Below, piece by piece: positions 42,830 through 50,426 of a stretch of 64,000 nucleotides of DNA (positions are counted from its first letter, which is position 1; each line of letters starts with the position of its first letter). The position numbers and the translations under genes were made by a program. The stretch is from Lachnospiraceae bacterium (GTDB lineage: Bacteria > Bacillota > Clostridia > Lachnospirales > Lachnospiraceae), in the NCBI GenBank assembly GCA_017465475.1, contig JAFTWC010000050.1, positions 26,548 to 90,547 of the forward strand. The letters are read 5' to 3'. The notes under the pieces were generated by a model that was not told the DNA's origin, searched no databases, and saw only the letters and a list, made by a program, of their open reading frames with translations.

Positions 42830-43060
42830 TGTTATGTGTCGGGGAAACAGGTGAAACTCCTGTACGAGCCCGTCGCCGTGAGACATGTTTTACCCTTTTT
42901 TCTACCGGAGTGCCACAACTTCCGGGACAAGCCATTGGAGCATTTCCGAGAAGGCGAGAAAAGAAATGTCGAGTCGAAATACCCGGACATAACAAGCCTC
43001 TGTTATACTACGCCGCGAGCGCCGGCATTGAATCGGAGGAAATACAATTTAAAGGAGAAA
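42830..43060 (+). ncRNA. Cobalamin riboswitch with expression platform
   Basis: The core reads GGTGAAACTCC, TGTACGAGCCC, then GTCGCCGTGA, which is the cobalamin riboswitch consensus (GGTGnAAnTCC - CnGnCCCGCnACTGTGA). P1 pairs TGTTATGT plus CGGG (42830-42844) with CCCGG plus ACATAACA (42982-42994), closing a 165-nt aptamer. A weak B12-box-like AGCCATTGGAG lies at 42950. Downstream to the start codon comes a GC-rich segment (GCCGCGAGCGCCGGC) and the AAAGGAG ribosome binding site; there is no terminator, so translational control is more likely. It governs the DUF4430 lipoprotein and ECF S genes. Confidence 0.87.
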
Positions 43061-43064
43061 ATAT

Positions 43065-43586
43065 ATGCAAAGAAAAATGAAAAGCAACTTAGTTTCACGT
43101 ATCCTTTGTATGATGCTGATTGTGGCTATGGCATTGTTTACAGTAGGATGTAACAAAGCGGAGGAAAAAGAAACCCCGTCCGGAGACGTGGCAAACGTGA
43201 CCGCACCGGCTGATAACTCACAGGACGATGCATCCGGTGATGCGGATGCCAATCAGGCAGAGAATGAGGCAAACGGTGTAACGGAACTGGGAGAAGGCGC
43301 ACTTAGTTTCAACTTTTCCGTGGTGGATAAGGATGGGAATGAAACCAAATTTTTGATTCATACCGATAAGACGACGGTAGGAGATGCCCTTTTGGAACTT
43401 GGCTTGATTGAAGGGGATGCAGGCGATTACGGTTTGTACGTAAAGAAGGTAAACGGCATTCTTGCAGATTACGATGTAGACCAGACCTACTGGGGCTTTT
43501 TCGTGAACGGTGAGTATGCAATGAGCGGTGTAGACAGTACGGATGTTGTGGCTGGAGAGAGCTACGCCTTCAAAGTGTCGAAGTAA
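43065..43586 (+). CDS. DUF4430 lipoprotein, probable B12-linked binding protein
   Basis: A 173-residue lipoprotein. A basic N-terminus and hydrophobic stretch lead to Cys29 (ALFTVGC), followed by an acidic low-complexity linker to about residue 90. The C-terminal DUF4430 domain has TTVGDALLELGLI, YVKKVNGILADYDVDQTYW and FFVNGEYAMSGVD. DUF4430 is related to the C-terminal domain of vertebrate transcobalamin, and the upstream cobalamin riboswitch supports a role in capturing B12 or a precursor at the cell surface. The ATG at 43065 has AAAGGAGAAAAT; the next gene starts within its stop. Confidence 0.88.
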   Translation: MQRKMKSNLVSRILCMMLIVAMALFTVGCNKAEEKETPSGDVANVTAPADNSQDDASGDADANQAENEANGVTELGEGALSFNFSVVDKDGNETKFLIHTDKTTVGDALLELGLIEGDAGDYGLYVKKVNGILADYDVDQTYWGFFVNGEYAMSGVDSTDVVAGESYAFKVSK

Positions 43587-44104
43587 TGAAGCTGACGATT
43601 CGTGAAATGGCAGTGTTTTCCATGTTGGGAGCACTGATGTATGCCTCTAAAGTGATTATGGAGTTTGCTCCGAATATACATTTACTGGGTGTGTTTATTA
43701 TTGCATTTACAGTTGTTTACCGGGCAAAGGCCTTATATCCGATTTACATATTTGTGTTACTTAATGGTATGTTTGCAGGATTTGCAACCTGGTGGATTCC
43801 CTATCTGTATATTTGGACGGTTCTGTGGGGGATTACCATGCTTTTGCCCAAAAAGATGCCGAAAGTTTTGAAACCTGTGGTGTATGCGATAGTGAATGCA
43901 TTACACGGATTCGGCTTCGGAGTGCTGTATGCACCGGCACAGGCAGTATTGTTCGGTTTGAATTTTAAAGGAATGGTAGCCTGGATTGTGGCCGGTTTGC
44001 CTTTTGATATGATACACGGTGTCAGCAACTTGATTTGCGGGTTGTTAATTGTACCCATTGTAATGATTTTGCAAAAAATGGAAAATATCACAAAATTAAA
44101 GTAA
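43586..44104 (+). CDS. ECF transporter S component, probable cobalamin or precursor uptake
   Basis: The 172-residue protein has about five or six hydrophobic segments and the ECF S shape (GALMYASKVIMEFAPNIHLLGVFIIAFTVVYRAKALYPIYIF pattern: GxxxYxxK, then long helices). S components bind the vitamin and work with an EcfA/A'/T energising module, encoded elsewhere. It starts in the stop codon of the lipoprotein gene, so translation is coupled. The cobalamin riboswitch predicts a corrinoid substrate, as for CbrT, but specificity is inferred. Confidence 0.82.
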   Translation: MKLTIREMAVFSMLGALMYASKVIMEFAPNIHLLGVFIIAFTVVYRAKALYPIYIFVLLNGMFAGFATWWIPYLYIWTVLWGITMLLPKKMPKVLKPVVYAIVNALHGFGFGVLYAPAQAVLFGLNFKGMVAWIVAGLPFDMIHGVSNLICGLLIVPIVMILQKMENITKLK

Positions 44105-44106
44105 AA

Positions 44107-44155
44107 AAGAAGGGACTATGTAGGAAATTAGGGCTATATAGTCCTTTCTTTTTTT
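44107..44155 (+). terminator. Terminator of the B12 operon
   Basis: An 18-bp stem with two wobbles, AAAGAAGGGACTATGTAG with CTATATAGTCCTTTCTTT, around a 10-nt loop and followed by a T run. Confidence 0.85.
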
Positions 44156-44171
44156 GTTTTTCCTATTTTAC

Positions 44172-44200
44172 TTCACAAATGTCTGATAATGTGATATAAT
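44172..44200 (+). promoter_or_regulatory. Promoter of the chemotaxis receptor gene
   Basis: TTCACA at 44172-44177 and TATAAT at 44195-44200 are 17 nt apart, with TGA before the -10. This looks like a sigma A promoter rather than the flagellar sigma 28 type. Confidence 0.75.
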
Positions 44201-44264
44201 ATATAAAAGTGCATAAAATACGCAAAAATGAGTGTGAAAATTTGAAAAATTGTGGAGGAGTATT

Positions 44265-45989
44265 ATGAAACGTAAGACAAGAATATTGAGTATCAGAGTA
44301 AAACTTCTTTTGCCGGTGGTAGTTTTGGTGGCTTTATTATGCGTTATTCTCGGAATGAGTTCCTACCGGCGTATGGAAGACGGAATGGTTGCCATGGGGG
44401 TAGAAGAGGCAGACATGGTATCCAAAATGGCTGTACAGGTAATCGACGGTGATCTGTTAAAAACGTTGGAACCGGGCTGTGAGGAAAGTGCAGAGTACCT
44501 GAACCTTTGGAACACATTAAGTGAAATACAGCAATCTTACAAAGTGAAATATCTATACACACTGCATACGGACGGTGAAACGGTATTTTATGGTATTGAT
44601 ACCGACTTGTCCGAGGAAAGAGCCGAGTACGGTGATGAGTTTGAGGTTTCCTATGAGGAGTTGCAGGATTGTTTTGCCGGAGAAGAGTATGTGCAGGATT
44701 ATATCGATAAAACGGTAGACGGTCATTTGATATCCGTATATAAACCGATTTTTGACAGCGAAGGAGCTGTAGTTGCGGTGCTTGGATGTGACTACGATGC
44801 GTATTCCGTATCGGAGCGCCTGAGTGAATCCTTAAAACAGATTACAATTATTTCCGTTATTGTTCTTTTGGTGGGCCTGGTTGTTATCGGGGTTGTAATC
44901 AACGCAATGATGCGGGGATTGAAACAGGTAGAAAAGAAAATGTATGAATTGGTACATAGCGAAGGGGATTTGACAAAGAAGTTTGAAATTAAGAGCGGAG
45001 ACGAATTGGAAGTAATCGGAGACAATTTGAATGCATTACTTGATTATATTCGACAGATTATGGTAAACATTTCCGAGAATTCCAAGCGATTGGACGCTTC
45101 TTCCTCTTCTGTGGTGAAGAAGCTTTCAACGGCAGAAATCGGTATTTCGGATATTTCGGCGTTTATGGAAGAGATGAGTGCATCCATGGAGCAGACCAAT
45201 TATTCTCTGAATCAGATGACGGAATCCATTGTTCAGGTGTATGAGACAATAGAAACGATTTCAGGTCAGGCTGGAGAAGGAAGTACTTCTTCCGAAAGTA
45301 TCCGGAAGAATGCGGAGATACTGTATCGAAATGCATCCGATGAGCGTGAGGAAGCAAAGAAAAAAGCGGATGCTATGTCTTTGGCGGTAAATGAGAAGAT
45401 AGAGAGATCCAAGGCAGTAGAAGAAATCAGCGTGTTGACAAACAACATTATCGGAATTACCGAACAGACAAACCTGTTGGCATTGAATGCAAGTATCGAG
45501 GCGGCAAGAGCCGGAGAAGCAGGACGCGGTTTTGCAGTGGTTGCGGATGAAATCAGTAAGCTGGCAACGGATTCTGCGGAAGCGGCTACTGCGATTCAAA
45601 AGGTGAGTGCAGAAGTAATCAAAGCCGTAAACGATTTAGCCGGGGAAGCGGAAGAAATGCTCCATTTTATGGATGAGACAGCCATGAAGGGGTATGAGAA
45701 GTTGTTGGAGATCAGTGAAAATTATCAGGGGGATGTAGGAAGCCTGAACGGCATGATGCAGGAATTCGCTTCCGAAAGTGCAAAGTTAAAAGAAAATATG
45801 GATGGCATCAAGGCCGCTGTAGAGGCAGTCAGAGTAGCTGTGGGAGAATGCACAGCCGGTGTTACGGATGTGACGGAGCGCTCTGTTGATCTGACCGTAA
45901 ATGTGGGAGAAATTGAACATGAGGCAAACGAAAACAAATCCATTGCGGATAACTTAAACGTTGAGGTAACGAAGTTTAAGTTAGAGTAA
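44265..45989 (+). CDS. Methyl-accepting chemotaxis protein
   Basis: A 574-residue receptor. A transmembrane helix at about 12-34 and a second near 195-217 bracket an outside domain with [24 protein letters not shown] and [21 protein letters not shown], a Cache-like pattern. A HAMP segment follows, and the signalling tip is [34 protein letters not shown]. It relays ligand binding to CheA/CheW to steer flagellar motility. No CheA or other Che gene is in the window. The start follows TGGAGGAG. Confidence 0.95.
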   Translation: MKRKTRILSIRVKLLLPVVVLVALLCVILGMSSYRRMEDGMVAMGVEEADMVSKMAVQVIDGDLLKTLEPGCEESAEYLNLWNTLSEIQQSYKVKYLYTLHTDGETVFYGIDTDLSEERAEYGDEFEVSYEELQDCFAGEEYVQDYIDKTVDGHLISVYKPIFDSEGAVVAVLGCDYDAYSVSERLSESLKQITIISVIVLLVGLVVIGVVINAMMRGLKQVEKKMYELVHSEGDLTKKFEIKSGDELEVIGDNLNALLDYIRQIMVNISENSKRLDASSSSVVKKLSTAEIGISDISAFMEEMSASMEQTNYSLNQMTESIVQVYETIETISGQAGEGSTSSESIRKNAEILYRNASDEREEAKKKADAMSLAVNEKIERSKAVEEISVLTNNIIGITEQTNLLALNASIEAARAGEAGRGFAVVADEISKLATDSAEAATAIQKVSAEVIKAVNDLAGEAEEMLHFMDETAMKGYEKLLEISENYQGDVGSLNGMMQEFASESAKLKENMDGIKAAVEAVRVAVGECTAGVTDVTERSVDLTVNVGEIEHEANENKSIADNLNVEVTKFKLE

Positions 45990-46035
45990 CGGAAGCGGGT
46001 GTTTGACCCTACGTTATACGGAAAGGAGAAACAGT

Positions 46036-46083
46036 ATGGAAAAGAAGCAAAGAACAGGTAAAAAGAAAAGAAAAGAAAAGTAG
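46036..46083 (+). CDS. 15-codon basic ORF with strong ribosome binding site; leader peptide or frameshifted N-terminus
   Basis: ATG at 46036 follows GGAAAGGAGAAACAGT and encodes MEKKQRTGKKKRKEK, ending TAG at 46081-46083. The run of A-rich codons sits directly before the membrane gene at 46089, which is in another frame. A single-base slip in the A tracts would fuse this basic stretch to the hydrophobic N-terminus of that protein. It is either a leader peptide, the true start of the next gene lost to a sequencing or real frameshift, or chance. Confidence 0.35.
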   Translation: MEKKQRTGKKKRKEK

Positions 46084-46088
46084 GGCGT

Positions 46089-46847
46089 ATGATACTGGGA
46101 ATTATCGGCGGACTGATTTTGATTATAGCAATTTTTGTGCTTGTGAATGCGTCGCGTAATGTAAAAGCCATGAATCGGACCATTGATACGGTGTTAGAGG
46201 AACTGAACAAACATTATACTTTGACCGAGGTGGACCCGGAAGAGTACAAAGAGATGAAGATGTACGGTATCATGAAGTTTAAGGTGGAACAGTATGATAT
46301 CGAGGGGGTGGGAAATATTTCACTGATGCGTGTCAATGCAGGAGTGATGCAGATGGCCACTATTGTGATTACTCCAAAGGATAAAAATTTACCGCTTATG
46401 TCGGCGGATTATATGTACATTTTAGGGAACAGAAAATCTTATTTAGAGTTTTATGACGTGGTGAAAGAAAAAGATGCAACGTATAATCAGTTGATGACGG
46501 CACTTTCCGATGTGGTGAACAATTACACTCATTTGGAAGATTTTGAAGCATCGGAAGCCTGGTATGAGCATTTGTTGACCGTGGATGCCTATAAGGCAGG
46601 AAAAGCAAAGAATGATTTGGAAGTGGAAAAGCTGTTGGCGGATAGTTTAAAAGTGTATTTAGAGCACGGTAAAGCGCTTCCGGAGCTTTCTGCGGAAGAT
46701 AAAAAGGAGAAGCGTAATATCACCGTTGCTTATACTGATGGCTTGATTGAAAAGGGCGGTATCTCAACCGACGTGTTTAAAGCGCAGTTGGGACCGGAAG
46801 TGACCAAGGATTTCTTTGATCAGGTATTTTTCGGGACATTAAGATAG
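46089..46847 (+). CDS. Membrane-anchored protein of unknown function, 252 residues
   Basis: The N-terminus is a transmembrane helix (MILGIIGGLILIIAIFVLVN), followed by a soluble domain with VKAMNRTIDTVLEELNKHY, DPEEYKEMKMYGIMKFKVEQY and LPLMSADYMYILGNRKSYLEFY. The helical C-terminus ends KDFFDQVFFGTLR. No family is recognised. Its own start has only a weak ribosome binding site (GTAGGG), unlike the upstream 15-codon ORF. A terminator follows. Confidence 0.7.
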   Translation: MILGIIGGLILIIAIFVLVNASRNVKAMNRTIDTVLEELNKHYTLTEVDPEEYKEMKMYGIMKFKVEQYDIEGVGNISLMRVNAGVMQMATIVITPKDKNLPLMSADYMYILGNRKSYLEFYDVVKEKDATYNQLMTALSDVVNNYTHLEDFEASEAWYEHLLTVDAYKAGKAKNDLEVEKLLADSLKVYLEHGKALPELSAEDKKEKRNITVAYTDGLIEKGGISTDVFKAQLGPEVTKDFFDQVFFGTLR

Positions 46848-46853
46848 CAATAG

Positions 46854-46885
46854 TCCGTTTTATGGTACACTACATAGCTTATACT
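46854..46885 (+). promoter_or_regulatory. Repeated promoter-like element, copy 2
   Basis: TCCGTTTTATGGTAC at 46854-46868 and TATACT at 46880-46885, the same 32-nt span as copy 1 at 14401 with 26 of 32 identical positions. It is followed by a terminator-like hairpin and the 37-residue gene at 46947. Confidence 0.45.
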
Positions 46886-46886
46886 C

Positions 46887-46929
46887 AGAACCAAGATAAG
46901 AGAAACCCTATCTTGGTTCTGTTTCTTTT
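46887..46929 (+). terminator. Terminator after the 252-residue protein gene
   Basis: AGAACCAAGATA at 46887-46898 pairs perfectly with TATCTTGGTTCT at 46909-46920, followed by GTTTCTTTT. As at 14433, the hairpin starts one or two bases after the promoter-like element. Confidence 0.8.
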
Positions 46930-46946
46930 GAAAGGAGAGATGAGCT

Positions 46947-47060
46947 ATGGAAGTGAGAAATGTGATGGATCATTATGAGATTTATATGGATGGGAAGTTT
47001 GTGTGCTCCTGCGATGCAAATGAATTAGAGGAAGTTGTGGAAGAACTGGAAGTAAGATAA
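46947..47060 (+). CDS. Small acidic protein, 37 residues
   Basis: ATG 46947 follows AAAGGAGAGATGAGCT. The product is MEVRNVMDHYEIYMDGKFV then CSCDANELEEVVEELEVR. A beta-type start (DHYEIYMDGKFVCSCD) leads into a short acidic helix. The coding pattern, strong ribosome binding site and place right after promoter-like element copy 2 support a real gene. No family known. Confidence 0.6.
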   Translation: MEVRNVMDHYEIYMDGKFVCSCDANELEEVVEELEVR

Positions 47061-47123
47061 GAGTGTCAGGGGAAGCAGGAAGCGGACGGACAATTACTGT
47101 GTTTGAAACGGAGGTTGGATTGT

Positions 47124-47807
47124 ATGCAGATGAAGTATCCTGTTGTTACATTATGTGGCAGTACCAGATTTAAAGATGAGTTTATGGAAGCACAAAAGCG
47201 TTTAACGTTGAGTGGATTTGTTGTCATTTCTGTCGGTTTGTTCGGACATTCAGGGGATGCAGAAGTTTGGGAAGGCAAAGACGAGAATGCGGTAACGCAG
47301 ACGAAACAGATGTTAGATGATATGCATAAGGCAAAAATTGATATGGCAGACGAGATTTTTTTGGTAAATCCGGATGGCTATATCGGAAGCAGTACGTGGT
47401 CGGAAATTTGTTATGCGAGAATGACAGGAAAGGCGATTAAATCATTGGAACCGATTCCGGAACGGGACGTTAATGATATGGTTTTTAAGCATATGGAAAC
47501 TGCAAAGAAATTGGCATTTCAGCAGATTGATGCCTGGTGGCATTTTTGTGGAGGGCCGGAGTTACAAGAAGCTTATTTGAGGAATATGGTTGTGTTAGAA
47601 CATAAAGGGCAGATGATATTAGATCCGTGGATGCCGGATGAAGATGCAGATTCAAAGCAGAACGTTACACATGGATTTGATCCCTTTACGGTATACGGAA
47701 AGAAAAAGATGGCTCGTTTTATCGAAGAACTTGTTCAAAAGGGACAGGAAATAGAGGAAAAAAGTTGGATATGGTCGGAGTTTGAGCCGGTACAAGAGAG
47801 CCGGTAG
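47124..47807 (+). CDS. Nucleoside 2-deoxyribosyltransferase-like protein (DUF4406 type)
   Basis: The 227-residue protein begins VVTLCGSTRFKDEF and has GFVVISVGLFGHSGDAE, ADEIFLVNPDGYIGSSTWSEICYARMTGK, the fold of nucleoside 2-deoxyribosyltransferase and DUF4406 proteins, with a possible catalytic Glu in SEICYA. The C-terminal 80 residues (AWWHFCGGPELQEAY) are an extension I do not recognise. Such proteins cleave or bind nucleotide N-glycosidic bonds. The ATG at 47124 has GGAGG 8 nt upstream. Confidence 0.8.
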   Translation: MQMKYPVVTLCGSTRFKDEFMEAQKRLTLSGFVVISVGLFGHSGDAEVWEGKDENAVTQTKQMLDDMHKAKIDMADEIFLVNPDGYIGSSTWSEICYARMTGKAIKSLEPIPERDVNDMVFKHMETAKKLAFQQIDAWWHFCGGPELQEAYLRNMVVLEHKGQMILDPWMPDEDADSKQNVTHGFDPFTVYGKKKMARFIEELVQKGQEIEEKSWIWSEFEPVQESR

Positions 47808-47818
47808 GAGGAAATGTG

Positions 47819-48502
47819 ATGGCAGGTAAGAAAGGGAAAGAAAAGCCAAGAGTAGTAGATATTGAATTATCTTGCTTGAAAGAAATGTTGAGAAAAGCAG
47901 AAGGTGATGAAGACGGTATAATCTATCAGGTGGGTGATACTGAAAAACAATATCGTTATGTTTTATGGGAAAAAGGAAACAATCCGCTCATTTGCATCGG
48001 AGCAAATCCCAGTGAGGCAGGAAGGGACGAGAATCATCCGACAGATCCTACGATTACAAGAATTCGTAATCTTGTGAAAAGGATAAATGAAACCGAAGGA
48101 GATGAATTCGATGGTTGGATTATGTTGAATTTGTATCCGCAAAGAACGCCAAAGCCGAAAGCGTTACATAAAGAAGAAACGTATGATAAAGAAGTGATGA
48201 AAAAGAATCATGAAATTATTCAAATAATGTTTGATGAATTTAAAAAAGCAAAAACGCTGTTGGCATGGGGAAATATAATTGATTTAGAGGAAAGAGAATA
48301 TTTGAAAGAGAGTTTTAAAAAGATAGTCTCCATAGGTGGACAACGAAAATGGTGTATACGAGGGGAAATGACCCTAAAGAATAATCCGAGGCATCAGTTA
48401 TATGTAAAAGGTGGAACAAAAATGGAACCGGTAAGAATTGACGAAGGAGGGAAAATATGCAAAATCGGTATGCAGGAGATGTCGGAGATTTTGGGAAAAT
48501 AG
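47819..48502 (+). CDS. DUF1643 domain protein
   Basis: The 227-residue protein has the DUF1643 core: YRYVLWEKGNNPLICIGANPSEAGRDENHPTDPTI, GWIMLNLYPQRTPKPKAL, and LLAWGNIIDLEEREYLK. NPSxA with a later Trp-Gly motif is typical. The family is found in phages and genome islands; its biochemical role is not established. AGGAGG at 47806-47811 sets the ATG at 47819. The next gene starts within its last 46 nt. Confidence 0.85.
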   Translation: MAGKKGKEKPRVVDIELSCLKEMLRKAEGDEDGIIYQVGDTEKQYRYVLWEKGNNPLICIGANPSEAGRDENHPTDPTITRIRNLVKRINETEGDEFDGWIMLNLYPQRTPKPKALHKEETYDKEVMKKNHEIIQIMFDEFKKAKTLLAWGNIIDLEEREYLKESFKKIVSIGGQRKWCIRGEMTLKNNPRHQLYVKGGTKMEPVRIDEGGKICKIGMQEMSEILGK

Positions 48503-49179
48503 GATTATTGAGAGCATTGGAGCAGGAAGGACTCCGAGTGGGCGTTAATTGGTATTTGGTTGGAGATGAGAGTCATAATAATGATGGAAAACACGTTGGG
48601 TATTTGAATGATAAACAATACGTAGACTGTGACAATGAGCTTCTGTATTTGCTTAGTGAGATGGTATTGCAAAAGAAAAGATCGGTGGAACAGTTGGAAT
48701 GTTTGAATGCGTTACAAACGCAAAGGTATTATCATAGAGTGATTCCTTTGCCAAATGATATCAAAGGCAAGGCGAGAAGAGAATGGCATAAGAATGCGGT
48801 AGAAGCTATGCGTGGATGTGATTTGGTTTTTTTGGACCCGGATAATGGGCTGCTTCCGAAAAGTGTGGGTTTTGGAAGCGCGAAAAGTGTAAAATATGTT
48901 TTATCGGAAGAAATAATTGATTATTACAAGAACGGCTATAGCGTGGTGTTTTATAGTCATCGTACGCGTGAACAGTTAGATGTGTATCTGGAAAGGTTTA
49001 TGAATTTGTTCTGTACGAAAGAATTAGAAGAAGCAACGATAAAGGGAATATCGTTTAAGAGGGGAACAATAAGAGATTATTTCTTTCTGATCCATAAAGA
49101 GCATGAAGAAAAGTGCATTTCTTGTTTGGAATCGTTTGTAAAAGGGAAGTGGGGACAACATTTTAGTATGATACTTTAA
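48457..49179 (+). CDS. Conserved protein of unknown function with FLDPDNG motif
   Basis: A 240-residue protein opening MQNRYAGDVGDFGKIGLLRAL, then VGVNWYLVGDESHNNDGKHV and, near residue 125, CDLVFLDPDNGLLPKSVGFG. The acidic DPDNG motif, which follows a strand, recalls a nucleotide or metal site such as methyltransferase motif IV (DPPY/DPPF), but there is no clear glycine-rich SAM motif. The gene overlaps DUF1643 by 46 nt and is preceded by GAAGGAGGG, so both are made together. I do not know its function. Locally A/T-rich codon use suggests transfer. Confidence 0.75.
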   Translation: MQNRYAGDVGDFGKIGLLRALEQEGLRVGVNWYLVGDESHNNDGKHVGYLNDKQYVDCDNELLYLLSEMVLQKKRSVEQLECLNALQTQRYYHRVIPLPNDIKGKARREWHKNAVEAMRGCDLVFLDPDNGLLPKSVGFGSAKSVKYVLSEEIIDYYKNGYSVVFYSHRTREQLDVYLERFMNLFCTKELEEATIKGISFKRGTIRDYFFLIHKEHEEKCISCLESFVKGKWGQHFSMIL

Positions 49180-49198
49180 AATAAAAAGGAGGTGTACC

Positions 49199-50320
49199 AT
49201 GCCTTTTAAAATTGTAAGGAATGACATTACGAAGATGCAAGTGGATGCCATAGTCAATACCGCCAATGCGCAACCGGTGTATTCTTCCGGTACGGATACG
49301 GCAGTGTACCGGGCAGCGGGGGAAGAGGAACTGCTTGCGGAAAGAAAAAAGATTGGAGTATTAAAAGAGGGAGACGTGGCCCTGACACCGGGCTTTGCTC
49401 TTCCGGCAAAGTATATTCTTCATGCAGTGAGTCCCAAGTATCGAGGTGGTTTATTCAGTGAGGAAAAGAAGCTTCGGGCCTGTTATAAAAAGAGTTTGGA
49501 ATTGGCGTATGAGAAGCAGTGCGAGAGTATTGCCTTTCCGCTGATTGCCACCGGTGGGTTTGGTTATCCGAAGGAAGAGGGGATTCGGATTGCGATAGAC
49601 GAGATAAACGGATTTTTGCTGTCCCATGAAATGCTTGTATATCTGGTGGTGTTTGATGAGGCATCTACAGAGCTGGGGAGAAAGCTTGCTCCGGATCTTA
49701 AGTCGTACATAGATCGGAACTATGTAGAAGAGAAGCAGGAGGAAGAGTACAGCGAAGCCTGTGTAAGAGTGCCTACAGAGGCAGAGGAAACGGTTTGCAT
49801 AAGAGCGCCGCATTTTCTAAGTGAGAGAAGGGCGTCCGCTGATGACTCTGAGGAGTTTGAGGAACAGGTGGTATATAGCCGGTGCGCCGCTCCAAGCAGA
49901 AACACGAAAAAAGCGGAGAGTTCCTATGATGACTTTGTGGAAGAAAGCCAAGCGGCAATAAAAGAGCGTTTAAAGCACCGGGCGGATACGTTCCAGCAGT
50001 ACCTGTTTTATCTGATAAAGATAAAAGGATTGTCTAACGCGGAAGTGTATAGGCGGGCGATTGTTACGAAGCAGTTGTTTTCCAAAATAAAGATGAACCC
50101 GGACTATCACCCGGATAAAGCCACTGCTATGCGGCTTTGTGTAGGGGTGGGACTGAGTCTGGATGAAACAAAGGATTTACTGGCGCGGGCAGGATACGCT
50201 TTGTCGCCCAGTGACATGCGGGATATTATCTTTTCCTTTTTCATTGAGCAGGAAGTATTTGATATGATAGAAATCGATATTGCACTGGAAGAGTATGGAT
50301 TGCCGTGTTTTATTGAGTAA
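49199..50320 (+). CDS. Macro-domain protein with C-terminal helical (HTH-like) domain
   Basis: A 373-residue protein. The N-terminal 175 residues form a macro domain: IVRNDITKMQVDAIVNTANAQPVY, GTDTAVYRAAG, YILHAVSPKYRGG and IAFPLIATGGFGYPKEEG. The usual glycine-rich loop (GGGVDGAI) is changed to YSSGTDTAV, as in a Clostridia subgroup. Residues 175-255 are an acidic linker. The C-terminal 115 residues (FQQYLFYLIKIKGLSNAEVYRR and LDETKDLLARAGYALSPSDMRD) form an HTH-like helical domain. Macro domains bind or hydrolyse ADP-ribose derivatives. GGAGGTGTACC precedes the start; a terminator follows, then a VWA gene. Confidence 0.9.
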   Translation: MPFKIVRNDITKMQVDAIVNTANAQPVYSSGTDTAVYRAAGEEELLAERKKIGVLKEGDVALTPGFALPAKYILHAVSPKYRGGLFSEEKKLRACYKKSLELAYEKQCESIAFPLIATGGFGYPKEEGIRIAIDEINGFLLSHEMLVYLVVFDEASTELGRKLAPDLKSYIDRNYVEEKQEEEYSEACVRVPTEAEETVCIRAPHFLSERRASADDSEEFEEQVVYSRCAAPSRNTKKAESSYDDFVEESQAAIKERLKHRADTFQQYLFYLIKIKGLSNAEVYRRAIVTKQLFSKIKMNPDYHPDKATAMRLCVGVGLSLDETKDLLARAGYALSPSDMRDIIFSFFIEQEVFDMIEIDIALEEYGLPCFIE

Positions 50321-50325
50321 GTCAG

Positions 50326-50354
50326 GGTCGCCCTCACGGCGACCTCTCTTTTTT
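50326..50354 (+). terminator. Terminator of the macro-domain gene
   Basis: GGTCGCC at 50326-50332 and GGCGACC at 50338-50344 form a perfect 7-bp stem around CTCAC, followed by TCTCTTTTTTC. Confidence 0.8.
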
Positions 50355-50361
50355 CTCTTTA

Positions 50362-50370
50362 TGATATAGT
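50362..50370 (+). promoter_or_regulatory. Extended -10 promoter of the VWA gene
   Basis: TGA followed by TATAGT at 50365-50370. The sequence CTCAGAACCAAGA downstream also follows the -10 at 46880, 13 identical bases at both places. Confidence 0.4.
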
Positions 50371-50426
50371 TACCTCAGAACCAAGAAAACACAAAAAAGT
50401 TTATGAAAGAAAACGGAGGTACTATT

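Noticed and set aside
46854-46868. LexA box
   Set aside because: The element lacks the GAAC-N4-GTTC symmetry expected for Firmicutes LexA.
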